A stretch of DNA of 64,000 nt from Ligustrum vulgare (GCA_963555705.1 OY743169.1:49218124-49282123); one strand, 5' to 3'; positions 43,584-56,106 are shown, numbered from the stretch's first letter. The notes: generated by a model not told the origin, from the sequence alone. Numbers and translations: made by a program.

Positions 43584-46079
43584 TGTTACAACCCACTTTT
43601 AATTTGGTAAGTCAAATATTTATTTAGTCAAGTTAACATTTATTTGGTCAGTTTTGTCCAAGTTTGGACTGATTTAAATGAGTAGAATTTTTGGGGATCA
43701 TTTACATTTTACTATTAGTTGAGGGTTTAACTTATTATTATTTATAGTTAGGGATTTTGTTGGAGAAATAATTGAAGGACCAACCACGCAGTTCAATTAA
43801 ATTTATCTGACTTGGTTTAGAAAAAGGGAGATTTTCATTCAACCATCATCTTCTAGGCAAAAATCCATTTATATTGAGATGTGATTTTAATTTTAAGTTT
43901 TTGAGTTAAATGTTAGATTTTTGGATGAATTTATAGTTGATTTAAAGATATTGGACTAAATATTCAAGTTTGGTTGAGGACATTGTGGTTACATTCTAGG
44001 GTTTGCATAAATAGTGGATTAAATTCAAGATTTGGGTATGATTAAGTTATTGGAGCCTATGTTAACTTATTTCATGTTTAAATGCTTAATTTGGTGGATC
44101 ATATTTGGAGTTTAATTACCCACTAAATCTTCAAGAGGTAAGGCAAATGCCCATTTATATTGACATGTGATTTTAATTTTAGGGTTTTGTTTTTTGAATT
44201 AAATGTTTGATTTTTGGATGGATTTATAGTTGATTTAAAGATATTGGACTAAATATTCAAGTTTGGTTGAGGACATTGTGGTTACATTCTAGGGTTTGCA
44301 TAAATAGTGGATTAAATTCAAGATTTGGGTATGATTAAGTTATTGGAGCTCATGTTAACTTATTTCATGTTTAAATGCTTAATTTGGTGAAGCATATTTG
44401 GAGTTTAAATTACTCATGCATTTAAGTTGAAGATTTAGTCAATTACTAGTTTCTTTGGAAATGAGTTTTGGTGTCAATAAGCATTCCTTTGAGGTATTGG
44501 TTAAATGAAGGATATATTAGTTATAATGAAGTTATATTTCACACAAGAGAAAGTTGGTTAGTTGTAAAGTTGGATTATAGGAGATTTGTAGATATTGTGT
44601 AGGATGTTATTTCATTTATGGCATTTGTTATTGGAGTTGATTCAAGGTTTTAATCTAAATTTCAGGAGGCGACACGGAGACGACTAGGCTTATCAGCCGA
44701 ATTATGTTTCTGTCACAATCTCTGTGAGTGGAGAAACTTATTTCTTATTTAAAGTCAAATTTCAGTATTTGACAGTACGAATTTTCTATGTTTCACGATT
44801 TCAATTAAAGAGAAAAGTTACAGAAATTACTGCTTTTCGCAAATACCAGTCTAGAAGCATGATTTCAAATTTCTTCTTTTAAAATTTCAAGTTAACCAAA
44901 TTATTAATTTAGTACATTATTATATAAAAGAATTTCTTACATGTAAATTATTATTGTTGAAAAACCATCAGAAAAGTACACAAGTGATATTACCAGCTCT
45001 ACACGGATGTGAATTCGTTTCCACAGTGTATGACCAGATTATCAAATTATTAAAGGTCTTTGGGAGTCGTTCTTGTGCACATATAGACTTTGGGCCTGTG
45101 TGTTAGGGTGCTTTAGCCTTGGGGCAGTCTATGCGCATATGATACAGTTTATCATCATATCATATCTGAATGGCTTTGCCATTTACATCGAGAATACTCT
45201 ATACTTGAGTAAAGCTGTTCATTGGGTACACTTTGATGTGATTCTTTTTCAGTGCATTATAATACATTTATTCATAGAACAACGTTTCAGCTTCTCGGTA
45301 CAATTCAATGGATTTTTTATAGTATTTTCAGTGCATTATTTATGCCATGATGTTAGTATTTACACATTCTCATTTCGACTAGACATACTTTTCAGAATAA
45401 GTCAAACATTTTTCTTATGTCAATCAAAAGTTATAGTTACATTAAAAATAGTGATTTTATAAATAAATATAAATGAGAAAAGCGTGATTAGTTTTCAAAC
45501 TCTCCACTTACTGAGTTAAAATCTCATATTTTCGTCATATCTTTTCCTACAGGATACTTTTGAGTTTTGAGAGGACGTTGAAAAGCCTGCCAAAGGTCCA
45601 CAAGATCATTTAGATATATATTTCAAGTCTTCATCATATGTAGTATCTTCTTTTGGGACTCATGTATATATTAAACTCCGTCAACTCTCGAGTTTGTTGT
45701 TTTGTCAAGTACCTATTTGATTAGACTGCTATTTTGATGTATTAATTGCAATAGGAATTGATGATATGTAGATGAAACTAGATGGGCAGGTGCAAACTCT
45801 TTTGATTTTTGATACGATGATGTGAAGGGATATGGATTCCCAGTATTATACATGTGGTTGTTTCAGAATTTATTGATTTTGTTACAAGGATGTTATATCC
45901 AATATTTAAAGGAAACTCTGTCAATTTCTTTTTTCTTTTTAAATCATGAGGTCTTAAGTCTTTTAGTAATAGAAAAGTTGCAGTAGCCTTGGTGGTGGGT
46001 CCAGTATCTAGCTGACATCCATCATCGGCGCACGCCACGTCTCAGATCCGTTATGGTGGTTCTAGACGGGGTCGTGTCA
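43584..46079 (+). mobile_element. Solo LTR of a Ty3/gypsy element, 2,496 bp
   Basis: Begins TGTTACAACCC and ends GGGTCGTGTCA, flanked by a perfect AGTTA duplication (43579-43583 and 46080-46084). No internal coding region, PBS or PPT lies within. A CTTACTGAGTTAAAATCTCAT stretch near 45500 parallels the gypsy LTRs at 298-2190 and 23.7-26.2 kb. Solo LTRs arise by recombination between the two LTRs of one element. A 129-codon frame inside (45073-45462) has no recognisable domain. Confidence 0.9.
43857..44440. repeat. 293-bp tandem duplication inside the solo LTR
   Basis: TGGTTGAGGACATTGTGG occurs at 43971 and 44264. The two copies (about 43857-44149 and 44150-44440) are nearly identical over a long core, so the duplication is younger than most of the surrounding repeats. 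Confidence 0.9.
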
Positions 46080-46084
46080 AGTTA

Positions 46085-46906
46085 CCTTAATAACCTCAAT
46101 TAGAAAGACATTATGCAATTTGATAAAAGGAAGGATAACAGAAGTTCATAGAGGAATGCATAACAGAATCAATACTTTAAAAAACAACAAAGAAGTTAGC
46201 AAGTCATTTGTTTTAGTGTAACCCATAGGGAGTCAATAATGAATGTGTAGAACTGGTGTGTGTTAAACTAGCTCTCCAATAACCAAGAAGTTTCCAAATC
46301 ACCACTAACAAGGGTGAGTTGCCCCCATTCACCTTAACTTGGTACTACGGTACCAAAGAATTACCTAAATACAATGTGAAAAACGCCAAGGTTCACTCGA
46401 TCGTAATAGATTACAAATATTATATATGTCCACGAGTAGAAAATCCAAGAAAATTTAAACAAAAGTGTTAAAGATCTTTTTAGGCATTTTTTCTGCAAAA
46501 GCCAAAGACGTTGCTAGTTTTTCGAATTTGTCGTTCATTTCTCCAACGAAAAATGAATGTTTTCCCATAAGGACTTCTCCAATCAATTTATCTCTTCCCC
46601 CACAGACCCAGACATTTTTTTATAATGCAACAAAAGGAAGAAAAAAACTTGAATACCCTTTTAAAGAAAATGCAAAATTATAATCCAACAAAAAAAAAAA
46701 TCCTTTAACAGTCATGTCTTTTTTTCTCTCTCCCAAGAAACAGAGTCGACAAGTGTTGGAAAAATTACCCAAAATGAACAAAGATGTTGCAATGCGAGAA
46801 TAAATTTGACAAGACAAGCTAGTTAGAAGTACAAAAATGTAGCAAAAATAATTTGTAATAGTAATATTATTCGACTCATATCATGCAATGAGATGATATT
46901 CAAACA
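46085..46906. other. No recognisable gene
   Basis: Unassigned sequence between the solo LTR and the next copia element. Short frames at 46465-46683 and 46620-46817 show no domain. Confidence 0.45.
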
Positions 46907-47118
46907 TATTGGGAATTAAAATAAATTGTTTGTTATTATTTTATTTCCTTATTAAATTACATTTTTGTATTTATGGTAATTTATATCCTGTAATCTTTAT
47001 TTTTATTTAGCATAGTTATCTGATAGACGTTAGTTGGCTCATCATCTTGTATATATATATATCTCCACAGTTTTAATGAAATTGATTCTTTCATTATATT
47101 TATTCTTCCCTTCTTTTA

Positions 47119-47130
47119 TGGTATCAGAGC
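47119..47130 (+). promoter_or_regulatory. Primer binding site (initiator tRNA-Met type)
   Basis: TGGTATCAGAGC, complementary to the 3' end of plant initiator tRNA-Met, directly after the 5' LTR of the second copia element. Confidence 0.85.
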
Positions 47131-47289
47131 ATTATTACTCCCAAGCTCTTTGATCCTATAGCCTCAATCACAAAATCCTCCACTCTGCCCGCCAACTCCG
47201 ATGATAACACTTTCTTTCACTCCAAGTCTCAAATCCATCTCCCACACTCACCACCACCTTTACCACCACTATTCATTCACCTCCCATTG

Positions 47290-48097
47290 TTATCAATGGT
47301 CAATCACAACTTCCAATCAAACTCACTCCTTCAAACTTTCCCGCATGGCACATACAATTTCACAGCCTCTTAGTCAGCTATGATTTGGTTGGGTTTGTTG
47401 ATGACACCCCACCATGTCCTCTCCTATGATCCCAAATCCAACCATACCAAATTATTCCATCCTAAACCCCAAGTTCTCCAAATGGATTCGATGGGACAAG
47501 CCCTTGTTAAACGCTATTGTCAGCTCGCTATCCCCAAATCTAATCTCCTTCATTGTCACCGCAAAAACTTCTAGAGAAGTTTGGGTCACCATAACAAAAA
47601 CATATGTGAAACCGTCAAGAGGTCGCATCATGAACTTAAAAAACATTCTTGGACAACTCCAGAAAGAGGATTCCACCATTACAGAATATATGCACCAAGT
47701 GAAAAGCATCGTTGATAATTTGACCTTGATGAATTCATTCTTCACATCCTACAAGGACTTGATCCTGAATATAATGGAATTTGCGAGGCTATTCACGCTC
47801 GTGAATCATCGATCTCATTTGATGAGCTTCACGAAAAATTGGTTACAAGAGAATCCCAACTGTAGTCTGTGAGTTCTCCCACTTCTTTTACCCCTGTCGT
47901 AGCCAACTTTACATCAAAATCCAACACTTCCCACTCTACCTCCCACTCGCAAAAAATAAAAAATAAAAAAACAAATACCCAAAGGAATATCAATCAATCC
48001 TGTGGTCCCTCCAACTCCACTAACAATTACAGCCCTCGGCCTTACAAATGTTACTGTCAATTGTGTAGCCAACAAGGTCATGCGGCTAAAAGGTGTC
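47290..48097 (+). pseudogene. Copia gag with UBN2 region and zinc knuckle (broken)
   Basis: Frames combine to PIKLTPSNFPAWHIQFHSLL, VSYDLVGFVDDTPPCP, then KWIRWDKPLLNAIVSSLSP, AKTSREVWVTITKTYVKPSR and TITEYMHQVKSIVDNL. These are the UBN2-type gag landmarks of plant copia elements. A knuckle CYCQLCSQQGHAAKRC (about 48046-48095) follows a serine/asparagine-rich linker. Frameshifts divide the frame. The solo LTR begins one codon after the knuckle. Confidence 0.82.
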
Positions 48098-49045
48098 TGA
48101 TGTGATCCGGAAAAGGCGTCAAAAATGAGAAATCAAGATACGGGAAATTCAACAATATTCTACATGGGAAAATGAACAAGTTTCGTGTTTGGTTCGAGTC
48201 GAGATTCAATTCACGTCAAAGGATCAGAAATTAAGGTAGAAGGGATTTTACGGCCGTAACTTCCATAATTACGACCGTAACATTATCAGCGCACAATTTG
48301 GGAAGAACAACGTTTACGGCCGTAACCTGGGTTCTCACGGCCGTAACTAATCCATGTAATTTCACGGCCGTAAGGAATGATTTCACAGCTGTAACTGAAG
48401 TTAGGTAATTTTGTTATTCAGCAAGTATCTCACGGCAGTAAGGACAAATGTTACGGTCGTAACAAACTAAACTACATTTTGATCCGAGAGGCTATTACAG
48501 CCGTAAAGATAATTGTTACGGCCGTAATTCAAGTTACGCGTTTTTTTGGCCTTCTTTTGCGGCTAGGGTTTAGTTGGTTATTTTTAGTTTTAATTCTTTT
48601 GGTAATTTTGGTAATTTTAGTTATTTTAGCTATTTTAGCCTAATTAGAATTCTATTCAGAGTCAGTTAGCTATTAGAGTTTATTTTGCCTATTTATATAC
48701 TTTTCCATTCAATGTAAAAACAGAAGATTTTGATGAATAAAATTATTGAGTGTTTTTACTCTCTCTAAAGGTGAGGATTTTCTCTTTAAACAACAAACTT
48801 ATCAAGATTCAAATCTTGTGGCGTTCAACAAATCGAACTTATCAAAGGCTTGGACATCCTTTTTGGTGTTCAAATCATTACGGTTCTTATTTCCGCATCG
48901 TAACGGGTCTCGAGTTTAATATACCCCTGGTTCTTAAGTCGTGAGGCTCGGGTTGTAGTGTTCTCGTCTGTTCCAACTTGAATTCGGAACTTTCCAAGTG
49001 TTATTCCGCGAGCTATGACGCGGACCCCCTCCCGGGTTCGCATCA
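48098..49045 (+). mobile_element. Solo LTR (948 bp) of the same family as the element at 59.4-62.9 kb
   Basis: Begins TGATGTGATCCGGAAAAGGC and ends GGGTTCGCATCA, with perfect GTGTC duplications (48093-48097 and 49046-49050). The start matches the LTR start of the element at 59383-62909 read on its own strand (TGATATGATCCGGACCAGGC). Both carry arrays of TTACGGCCGTAA-like palindromes; here about ten units occupy 48245-48540. It separates the copia zinc knuckle from its protease. Confidence 0.93.
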
Positions 49046-49050
49046 GTGTC

Positions 49051-50440
49051 CTTGTCGTTTCTCTCCTTGGCAGAACTCATCCTCCTCTCCAAACTATACT
49101 TCTTGGCCCCCTGACACCAATCCCTCAGCTAATGTAGTCCAGCCTATGGCATCCAACACATCTCCCGATGACTGACTTCTTGACTCTAGGGCCTCTCATC
49201 ATATTACCAATTACCCGAATAATCTCTCTTTACACTCCAACTACACAGGAAATGATGATGTTATCATAGGTGATGGCACAGGTCTTGATATATTGTATTC
49301 TGGAAAAGCAATTCTTCAGACTCCAAATTGGCATTTCTCACTAGACAACACTTTATGTGTTCCTAGCATGAAACGCAGTCTCAATTCTGCCTTTAATTTT
49401 TGCTATCAAAATTATGTTTCTATTGAATTTGCACCTAGTTGTTTTGTTGTGAAAAATTTGCAAACAGGGGTGCCACTTTTGAAAGGACCAGTTAAAGATG
49501 GAGTATATGTGCTATCACCTTCCCAGTCCAAGTCAATCATTGTCTTCTCTGCCTCTCATTCATCCTTAGACACGTGACACCAAAGACTAGGACATCTCTC
49601 CTCGAAGATTTTAAATTTTTAGTTTCAAATAATCTATTGTCATTGTCGTCGTGAAAAAGTCATTTATTTCCTTGTAATTCATGCAAATACAATAAAAGTC
49701 AAAAGTTGTCTTTTCACAATAAAAGCATTTCTAGTTCAGATCCTATACAAGTAATTTATTCTGATGTTTGGTCTTCTCCTATTCCTTCAGTTGATGGGTA
49801 CAAATACTATATCATTTTTCTAAATATATATGGTTCTACCCATTAAAGAAAAAAATCATATGTCCATGATATTTTTATTAAATTCAAGGTACTTGTTGAA
49901 AATACTTTAAAAATCAAAATTGTTAGCCTTTATACCGACAATGGTGGTGAGTCTATTGTATTGTCAAATTTTCTTTCTCAAAATGGAATAAATCACTTGA
50001 TCACCCCATCTCATAGACCTGAACATAATGGATATTCTGAGCGATGACATCGACACATGGTTGAAACTGGTTTAAGTCTTCTCCAACAACGTCAATTCCT
50101 ACAAAATATTGGTCATATGCCTTTGGTATTGACGTTTATTTAATCAATCGATTAACCAAAGTTTACCTAGATTTTATTCCCCATTTTCCAAATTATTCAA
50201 CATTGTACCAAATTTATTGAAATTACATATTTTTGGCTGTTTGCGTTATCTTTGGTTACGCTCATACAACAAGCATAAACTTGATCCTAAATGTAAACCC
50301 TGTGTTTTTTTTGGTTACAGTACCCCACAAAGTGCATATTTATATTTTGATCGCACTACTAGTCGTCTTTATTTTAGTCACCACGTTCAATTTGTCGAAC
50401 AAATTTTTCCTTTCTCTACATCCTGAAGTCAAAACACACC
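49051..50440 (+). pseudogene. Copia protease and integrase remnants
   Basis: After the solo LTR, frames give WQNSSSSPNYTSWPPDTNP, then the protease motif as D-stop-LLDSRASHHITNY (active-site DSGA changed to DSRA, tryptophan to TGA at about 49172). Next are GDGTGLDILYSGKAIL, the pre-integrase HQRLGHLSSKIL (about 49580), and the integrase core: SDVWSSPIPSVDGYKYY, VSLYTDNGGES, ITPSHRPEHNGYSER. Then GCLRYLWLRSYNKHKLDPKC near 50235-50300. The catalytic D, D and E residues remain readable, but many stops and shifts intervene. Confidence 0.82.
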
Positions 50441-51470
50441 AAACACACCCTTTTCCCAACCACAAATTTTGGTCACTCCAAATAATCATCCTCAATCTAC
50501 ACCTTATCCTAATCCTCCCAACTTTGAAGGTGATACACAATATACTTCTTCAACAATTGGGACTGAGAATGTGGACGCTTTCGAAAGCAATCACAATCGT
50601 ACACAAGGTAAAACTCTTGAAACAAATCCTATTACCTCATTTAAATCACACTTATCTCTATCACCTTCTTTATCCTCATCTTATCCTCCAAACTAAGCCA
50701 CCACACATAACTCTTCCTTATCCTTATCACCTCCCCTACCCTTGGATAACACTCCAATTCTCTCAACCCAATCGGCCCCTACCTTATCTCTATCCCATTC
50801 GGAACATACAATTCTGGAAACTGACGGTAGATGCACTGAGCAAGAAAGAAAGTAAAAAAAAGATGAGGCTTCTTTTGAGATTAAATGTGTGTGACCAAAA
50901 GTTGTGCCACCTAGCTCTAATTGTAGTCACTACCACTTCCTCCAAATTATGCACTCTGAAATAAAAGCTGAAGGGTGGTGCAACCCCACCTAACAATCGT
51001 TTTGGACTCTCTCAACATGTATCAAAGGAATTTGGCCAGAGATAAAATTCTGGTTGACTACATGAAACCTGAGGTTCTTCAATTGAGATAATGTTTGTTG
51101 TAGAGACCCGATTATCCGACCCAGTACAACAATGAATTCAGCAAACCAATAGCTGGGTTGATCCTATCTGTCAAACTAGGTGACCCAGCCTGTGGATCAC
51201 CTAGATTCAAAGCTACAACTCTATTTCCTCGAAAACACACTCAGGTATAGTTTCACATCTCCAAAGTGAAATCCCGCATCCTGTCAAGAAGGAAAAAGTG
51301 ACATTAATTTTGGTTCGAATCACGATGGCACCCTTTCTTATACGCCGGAGGGCCTCCCCGATTTTCCGACAACCACTGACAAAAGTAGGAAGGAGAGATC
51401 GATCCTCTTCTGCTGATTTTTTATTTCAGGCTTATGTTTGTGCTTTTATTTACACTGTAAATAATAGGGT
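50441..51470. other. Copia tail, then unassigned DNA left of the young element
   Basis: Up to about 50990 the sequence is a C-rich, low-complexity copia linker in several frames. From about 51106 (TGTAGAGACCCGATTATCC) it has an LTR-like look, and a gypsy gag remnant lies at 57.0 kb beyond the young element. The young copia may therefore sit in an old gypsy LTR. This is inference. Confidence 0.4.
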
Positions 51471-51475
51471 GTTTA

Positions 51476-51997
51476 GGTTGAAAAGTGGAGTCAAAAGGTG
51501 GTTTCAACTTTTCTTTTGGGAGACAAATTGAAGTGGAAATAAATTAATGGAGCCATTATTCTTTCATTGGCAGACAAGAATGTGTGGAGGCAATTGTTTA
51601 ATGGTCACCAATTTTTCTTTTGCGTGAAAGTTGGACAAATTCTGCCTATAAATTGAGCCTCCGTTTGCAGTAAGAAACACATCAAAAATCAATACAAGCT
51701 CAAGAGAGAGAGAAAGTATAAACACAAGATATTTTCTTGTGTGGAGAGAAAAGTGAGTTGGAGAGAATAGTCTTTGTGCAGACAGATAAAAATATAGTGT
51801 AGTATTTTTGTACTCCTCATTTTTCGAGTTAGTGAAATATATTGGTGTGGGTCCGTGGACGTAGGCAAATTGCTGAACCACGTAAATCTTTGTGTTTCGT
51901 ATTTGCATTTTATTTTTGCGTATTTATATTTTCTCAGTCCAATTTATTTGTGTCACATCGATCCTGGGTGGGATTAGTTGCGTCCTAATTCTCAACA
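51476..51997 (+). repeat. 5' LTR of the Tnt1-like element
   Basis: 522 bp, ending CTAATTCTCAACA. The first base is G rather than the T found in the 3' LTR (GGTTGAAAAG versus TGTTGAAAAG), so the canonical 5'-TG is lost. As the 5' LTR it carries the promoter region; a GAGAGAGAGAAAG tract lies near 51704. Confidence 0.96.
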
Positions 51998-51999
51998 AT

Positions 52000-52011
52000 T
52001 GGTATCAGAGC
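52000..52011 (+). promoter_or_regulatory. Primer binding site (initiator tRNA-Met type)
   Basis: TGGTATCAGAGC, two bases after the 5' LTR, as in most plant copia elements. Confidence 0.95.
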
Positions 52012-52124
52012 TTTGGCTCATTGAGATCTTTTGAAATTCTTAGTATGCTCTGTGGTTGCAGCTTTGACTGATCTTCCACATCAGAAAAGATTTCTTTAGA
52101 CTGTTTTGTGATCGAGTGGGAGCA

Positions 52125-55100
52125 ATGTCGACAGATGAGAAAATATCCAAAATTGACAAATTTGATGGTTCAAATTTTGGATTTTGGAAAATGCAAATGG
52201 AGGACTATCTGTACCAGAAGGATCTATACAAGCCACTAAAAGAAAAGCCAGAAGATATAAGCCAGGGGGATTGGGAGTTGCTTGATCGAAAAGCACTCGG
52301 CACAATCAGGCTGACGTTGTCAAAGTCAGTGGCCTTCAACATAAAAAATGAGAAGACGACAGAGTCTCTCATGGCAGCCCTTTCTAGCATGTACGAACAG
52401 CCATCTGCAGCAAATAAAGTCCACTTAATTAAAAAGCTGTTCAATATGAAGATGGCCGAAGGCGGAAGATTTGGGGAGCACCTAAATGAATTCAATGAAG
52501 TGACGGACCAGCTAAACACAGTCGAAATCACTTTTAGTGATGAAGTTCGAGCTTTGTTAATTCTTGGGCAGTTGCCAGACAGCTGGAATGGTACAGTCAC
52601 AGCAATTAGTGGCTCTGCCGGAAAGTCAAAATTGAAGTTCGATGATGTCGTAAGCATGATCTTAACGGAGGAGATCAGACGACAATCAGAAGGTGCCTCA
52701 ACTTCAGGATCGGCGTTGAACGTGGAAAGCAGAGGCAGAAATTCTAACAGAGGAAATGGGCGGGGCAATGGCAAATTCAGAAGTGGAAGATCAAGATCCA
52801 GAAATTCAAACAATTCCAACAAAACTAAGGTTATGGAATGTTGGAAGTGTGGGAAGACCGGTCATTACAAAAACCAGTGTCCAACACCTCCAAAAGAAAA
52901 GGAGGACAGGACAGAAGTCAATGTTGTGGAAGAGGAAGCGGACGATGCTTTGATATGCTCTTTGGAGAGAAAAACGGAATACTGGGTGATTGATTCCGGA
53001 GCATCTTTTCATGCTACCTCAAACAAGGAGTTTTTTGTAAACTATACGCGGGGTGATTTTGGCAGAGTATATCTCGGTAATGATCAACCGTGTGACGTGG
53101 TCGGAAAAGGTGATGTACAGATCAAGATCAATGGATCTGTGTGGAAGCTGAAGGACGTGAGACATATTCCAGAATTGAGGAAGAACTTGATCTCCGTCAA
53201 GCAATTGTCGGGAGAAGGACATGTCACCACCTTCTCTGGTGATAACTGGAAGATCACCAAGGGCGCCATGATTATCGCTCGAGGCAAGGATACTGGCACC
53301 CTCTACACAACGGCGGATGCTTGTGTGACAATTGCAGTTGCTGAAAGCAAGGAGGGCCCAAACTTGTGGCACCAGAGACTTGGGCATATGAGTCAGAAGG
53401 GACTCAAGTATATGCATGCAAAGGGGAAACTACCAGAGCTTCAGTCTACTGATATAGACTTATGCGAGAGTTGCATCTTTGGGAAGCAGACCAGGGTGAG
53501 TTTCAACACTAGTGGCAGAACTCGGAAGCAAGAGAAACTTGAGTTAGTCCACACAGATGTCTGGGGACCAACCGCAGTTTCATCTATTGGCGGAAAGTCA
53601 TACTTTGTGACTTTCATTGATGACCACTCGAGAAAAGTGTGGGTTTATTTCTTGAGACACAAGTCCGAAGTATTCGATGTGTTCAAGAAGTGGAAAGCCA
53701 TGGTGGAAAATGAAACAGGATTGCGAGTAAAGAAACTGAGGTCCGACAACGGAGGAGAATATACAGATATGGCGTTCAAGAAATTCTGTTACCAGAATGG
53801 CATCAAAATGGAGAGGACGTTGCTAGGGACTCCACAGTAAAATGGAGTTGCAGAACGTATGAACCGGACATTAACGGAGAGAGCCAGAAGCATGAGGTTA
53901 CATGCAGGCTTGCCCAAACAGTTTTGGGCAGAAGCAGTCAACACAGCGGTGTACTTGATCAATCGAGGACCCTCGGTACCGTTGGATTACAGGATACCGG
54001 AGGAAGTATGGAGCGGAAAAGAAATAAAACTTTCCCACTTGAAAGTTTTTGGATGTGTCGCATATGCACATATTAGTGATCAGGCAAGGGGCAAGTTAGA
54101 CCCCAAATCATTAAAGTGCACATTCATTGGATATGGCGGAGATGAGTTCGGCTACCGCTTATGGGATGACCAGAACAGAAAGGTCATCAGAAGCAGGGAT
54201 GTCATATTCAACGAGAAGGTTATGTATAAGGACAGAAATGCAGTGCAGTCCGATGACACAGTACATGATGATCCAACATATGTTGAGTTGGATGATGCTA
54301 CAGAAAGTAGTACGTCGCAGCAGACAGAGGAGGATCTGCAGTTACAGGAGCCTGTTCTAGAGACTGATGCATCACAGTCTCCAGTCCCTGTTCTTAGAAG
54401 GTCAACCAGACCTCATGTTCCAAATAGAAAGTACATGAGTTACATGTTACTTACTGATGCAGGTGAACCTGAATGCTATCATGAGGCATGTCAGTTCGGT
54501 GATTCTGGAAAGTGGGAGCTTGCAATGAAAGATGAGATAAAGTCTCTCATCTCTAACCAGACGTGGGAACTAGCCGAGTTACCTACAGGAAAGAGAGCTC
54601 TACACAATAAGTGGGTGTACAGAATCAAGGAGGAACATGATGGATCAAAGAGATACAAGGCGAGGTTGGTGGTCAAAGGTTTCCAGCAGAAAGAAGGAAT
54701 TGACTACACGGAAATATTTTCGCCAGTTGTGAAGCTGACAACAATCAGATCAGTCTTGAGTATTGTTGCAGCAGAGGGTTTGCACTTGGAGCAGTTAGAT
54801 GTGAAAACTGCTTTCCTTCATGGTGACCTTGAGGAGAAAATATATATGCAGCAGCCAGAAGGCTTCTTAGTCAAAGGAAAGGAGAAGCTCGTTTGCAAAT
54901 TGAAGAAGAGCCTGTATGGCTTAAAGCAAGCCCCGAGACAGTGGTACAAGAAGTTCGACGGATTTATGCAGAAAAATGGCTACTTCAAATGTAATGCTGA
55001 CCATTGTTGCTACTTCAGGAGATTCGAGTCCAGTTATATAATTTTGCTACTTTATGTCGATGATATGTTAGTAGCAGGCTCAGATATGGACGAAATCAAG

Positions 55101-56015
55101 AAGTTAAAGATGCAACTGTCAGCAGAGTTCGAAATGAAAGACTTGGGTGCAGCGAAGCAGATTCTCGGAATGAGAATTTTCAGAGATAAGCAGAAGGGTA
55201 TCTTGCAGTTATCTCAGGCCAAGTACATTAGTCAAGTTCTGCAGAGATTTAACATGTGCAGTGCGAAGGCTGTCAGCACGCCACTAGCTAATCACTTCCG
55301 TCTATCTAGTAATCAGAGTCCTAAGACAGAGGACGAGATAAACTTCATGGCTAAAATACCATATGCCTCAGCCATTGGAAGTTTGATGTATGCCATGGTT
55401 TGTACCAGACCAGATATTGCTCATGCAGTGGGAGTTGTGAGCAGGTTTATGGCAAATCCAGGAAAGCAGCATTGGGAAGCAGTAAAGTGGATATTAAGAT
55501 ATCTACGGGGAACTACTGATAGATGCTTATGCTTTGGACGAGGCGAGGTGACTCTACAAGGTTTTGTAGATGCAGATTTTGCTGGTGAGGTAGATCGCAG
55601 AAGGAGCACTACTGGTTATGTTTTCACAGTAGGTACTACTGCAGTTAGCTGGATTTCGCAGATACAGAAGATTGTTGCTCTATCCACTACAGAAGCAGAG
55701 TACGTGGCAGTAACCGAGGCTAGCAAAGAAATGATCTGGTTACAGGGTTTGTTGGCAGAATTGGGATTCAGTCAGGAGAAGAATGTTTTGCACAGTGATA
55801 GTCAGAGTGCGATACATCTGGCAAAGAATTCAGCATTTCATTCTAGAACCAAGCACATTGGACTCCGTTATCATTTCATCAGGTCTCTTTTGGAGGATGA
55901 AATATTAACATTAGAGAAGATCCAGGGTAGTAAGAACCCAGCCGACATGATGACCAAGACAGTAACAAAGGAAAAATTGGAGTTGTGCTCAGCTTCAATT
56001 AATCTTCTGAAGTGA
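52125..56015 (+). pseudogene. Tnt1-like gag-pol polyprotein with one nonsense codon
   Basis: Starting at ATG 52125 the frame spans 1,296 codons plus TGA, with one internal TAA at 53838 (codon 572). Gag: KFDGSNFGFWKMQMEDYLY; knuckle CWKCGKTGHYKNQC from residue 239; protease DSGA with D290; LWHQRLGH pre-integrase; integrase D478 (TDVWGP), D541 (RSDNGGEY) and E577 (NGVAER), the DD35E spacing. RT has LDVKTAFLHGDL and YVDD (residues 977-980); RNase H has DADFAG, STTEAEY and HSDSQSAIHLA. The stop lies between D541 and E577 in TPQ-stop-NGVAER, where relatives have TPQQNGVAER, so integrase, RT and RNase H are lost from the product unless the stop is read through. Confidence 0.96.
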
Positions 56016-56106
56016 AGACAAAGGAAATGACTCACACCATATTTCACAAGGAGTTGCAAGGAGGAGGTGTCTCAGGTGAAGCCACATTTGTCTCCAAGTG
56101 GGAGAT

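Larger units (their letters stand above)
46907..50990 (+). mobile_element. Second decayed Ty1/copia element, plus strand, RT lost
   Basis: A short LTR-like segment (about 46907-47116, with TATATATATATCTCC near its end) is followed by a tRNA-Met-type primer site TGGTATCAGAGC (47119-47130). Then come gag, knuckle, protease, pre-integrase and integrase remnants, interrupted by a solo LTR at 48098-49045. Similarity fades after about 50.4 kb; no reverse transcriptase, RNase H or 3' LTR is found. The LTR's left boundary is approximate because there is no partner copy. Confidence 0.75.

Noticed and set aside
45073..45462. 129-codon hydrophobic frame resembling a membrane protein
   Set aside because: Located wholly inside a solo LTR; its composition explains the hydrophobicity and no family is recognised.
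51564..51908. Identical 114-codon minus-strand frames in both copia LTRs (also 56195-56539)
   Set aside because: Antisense frame within an LTR, with no recognisable domain. Its duplication reflects the two LTRs, not selection.
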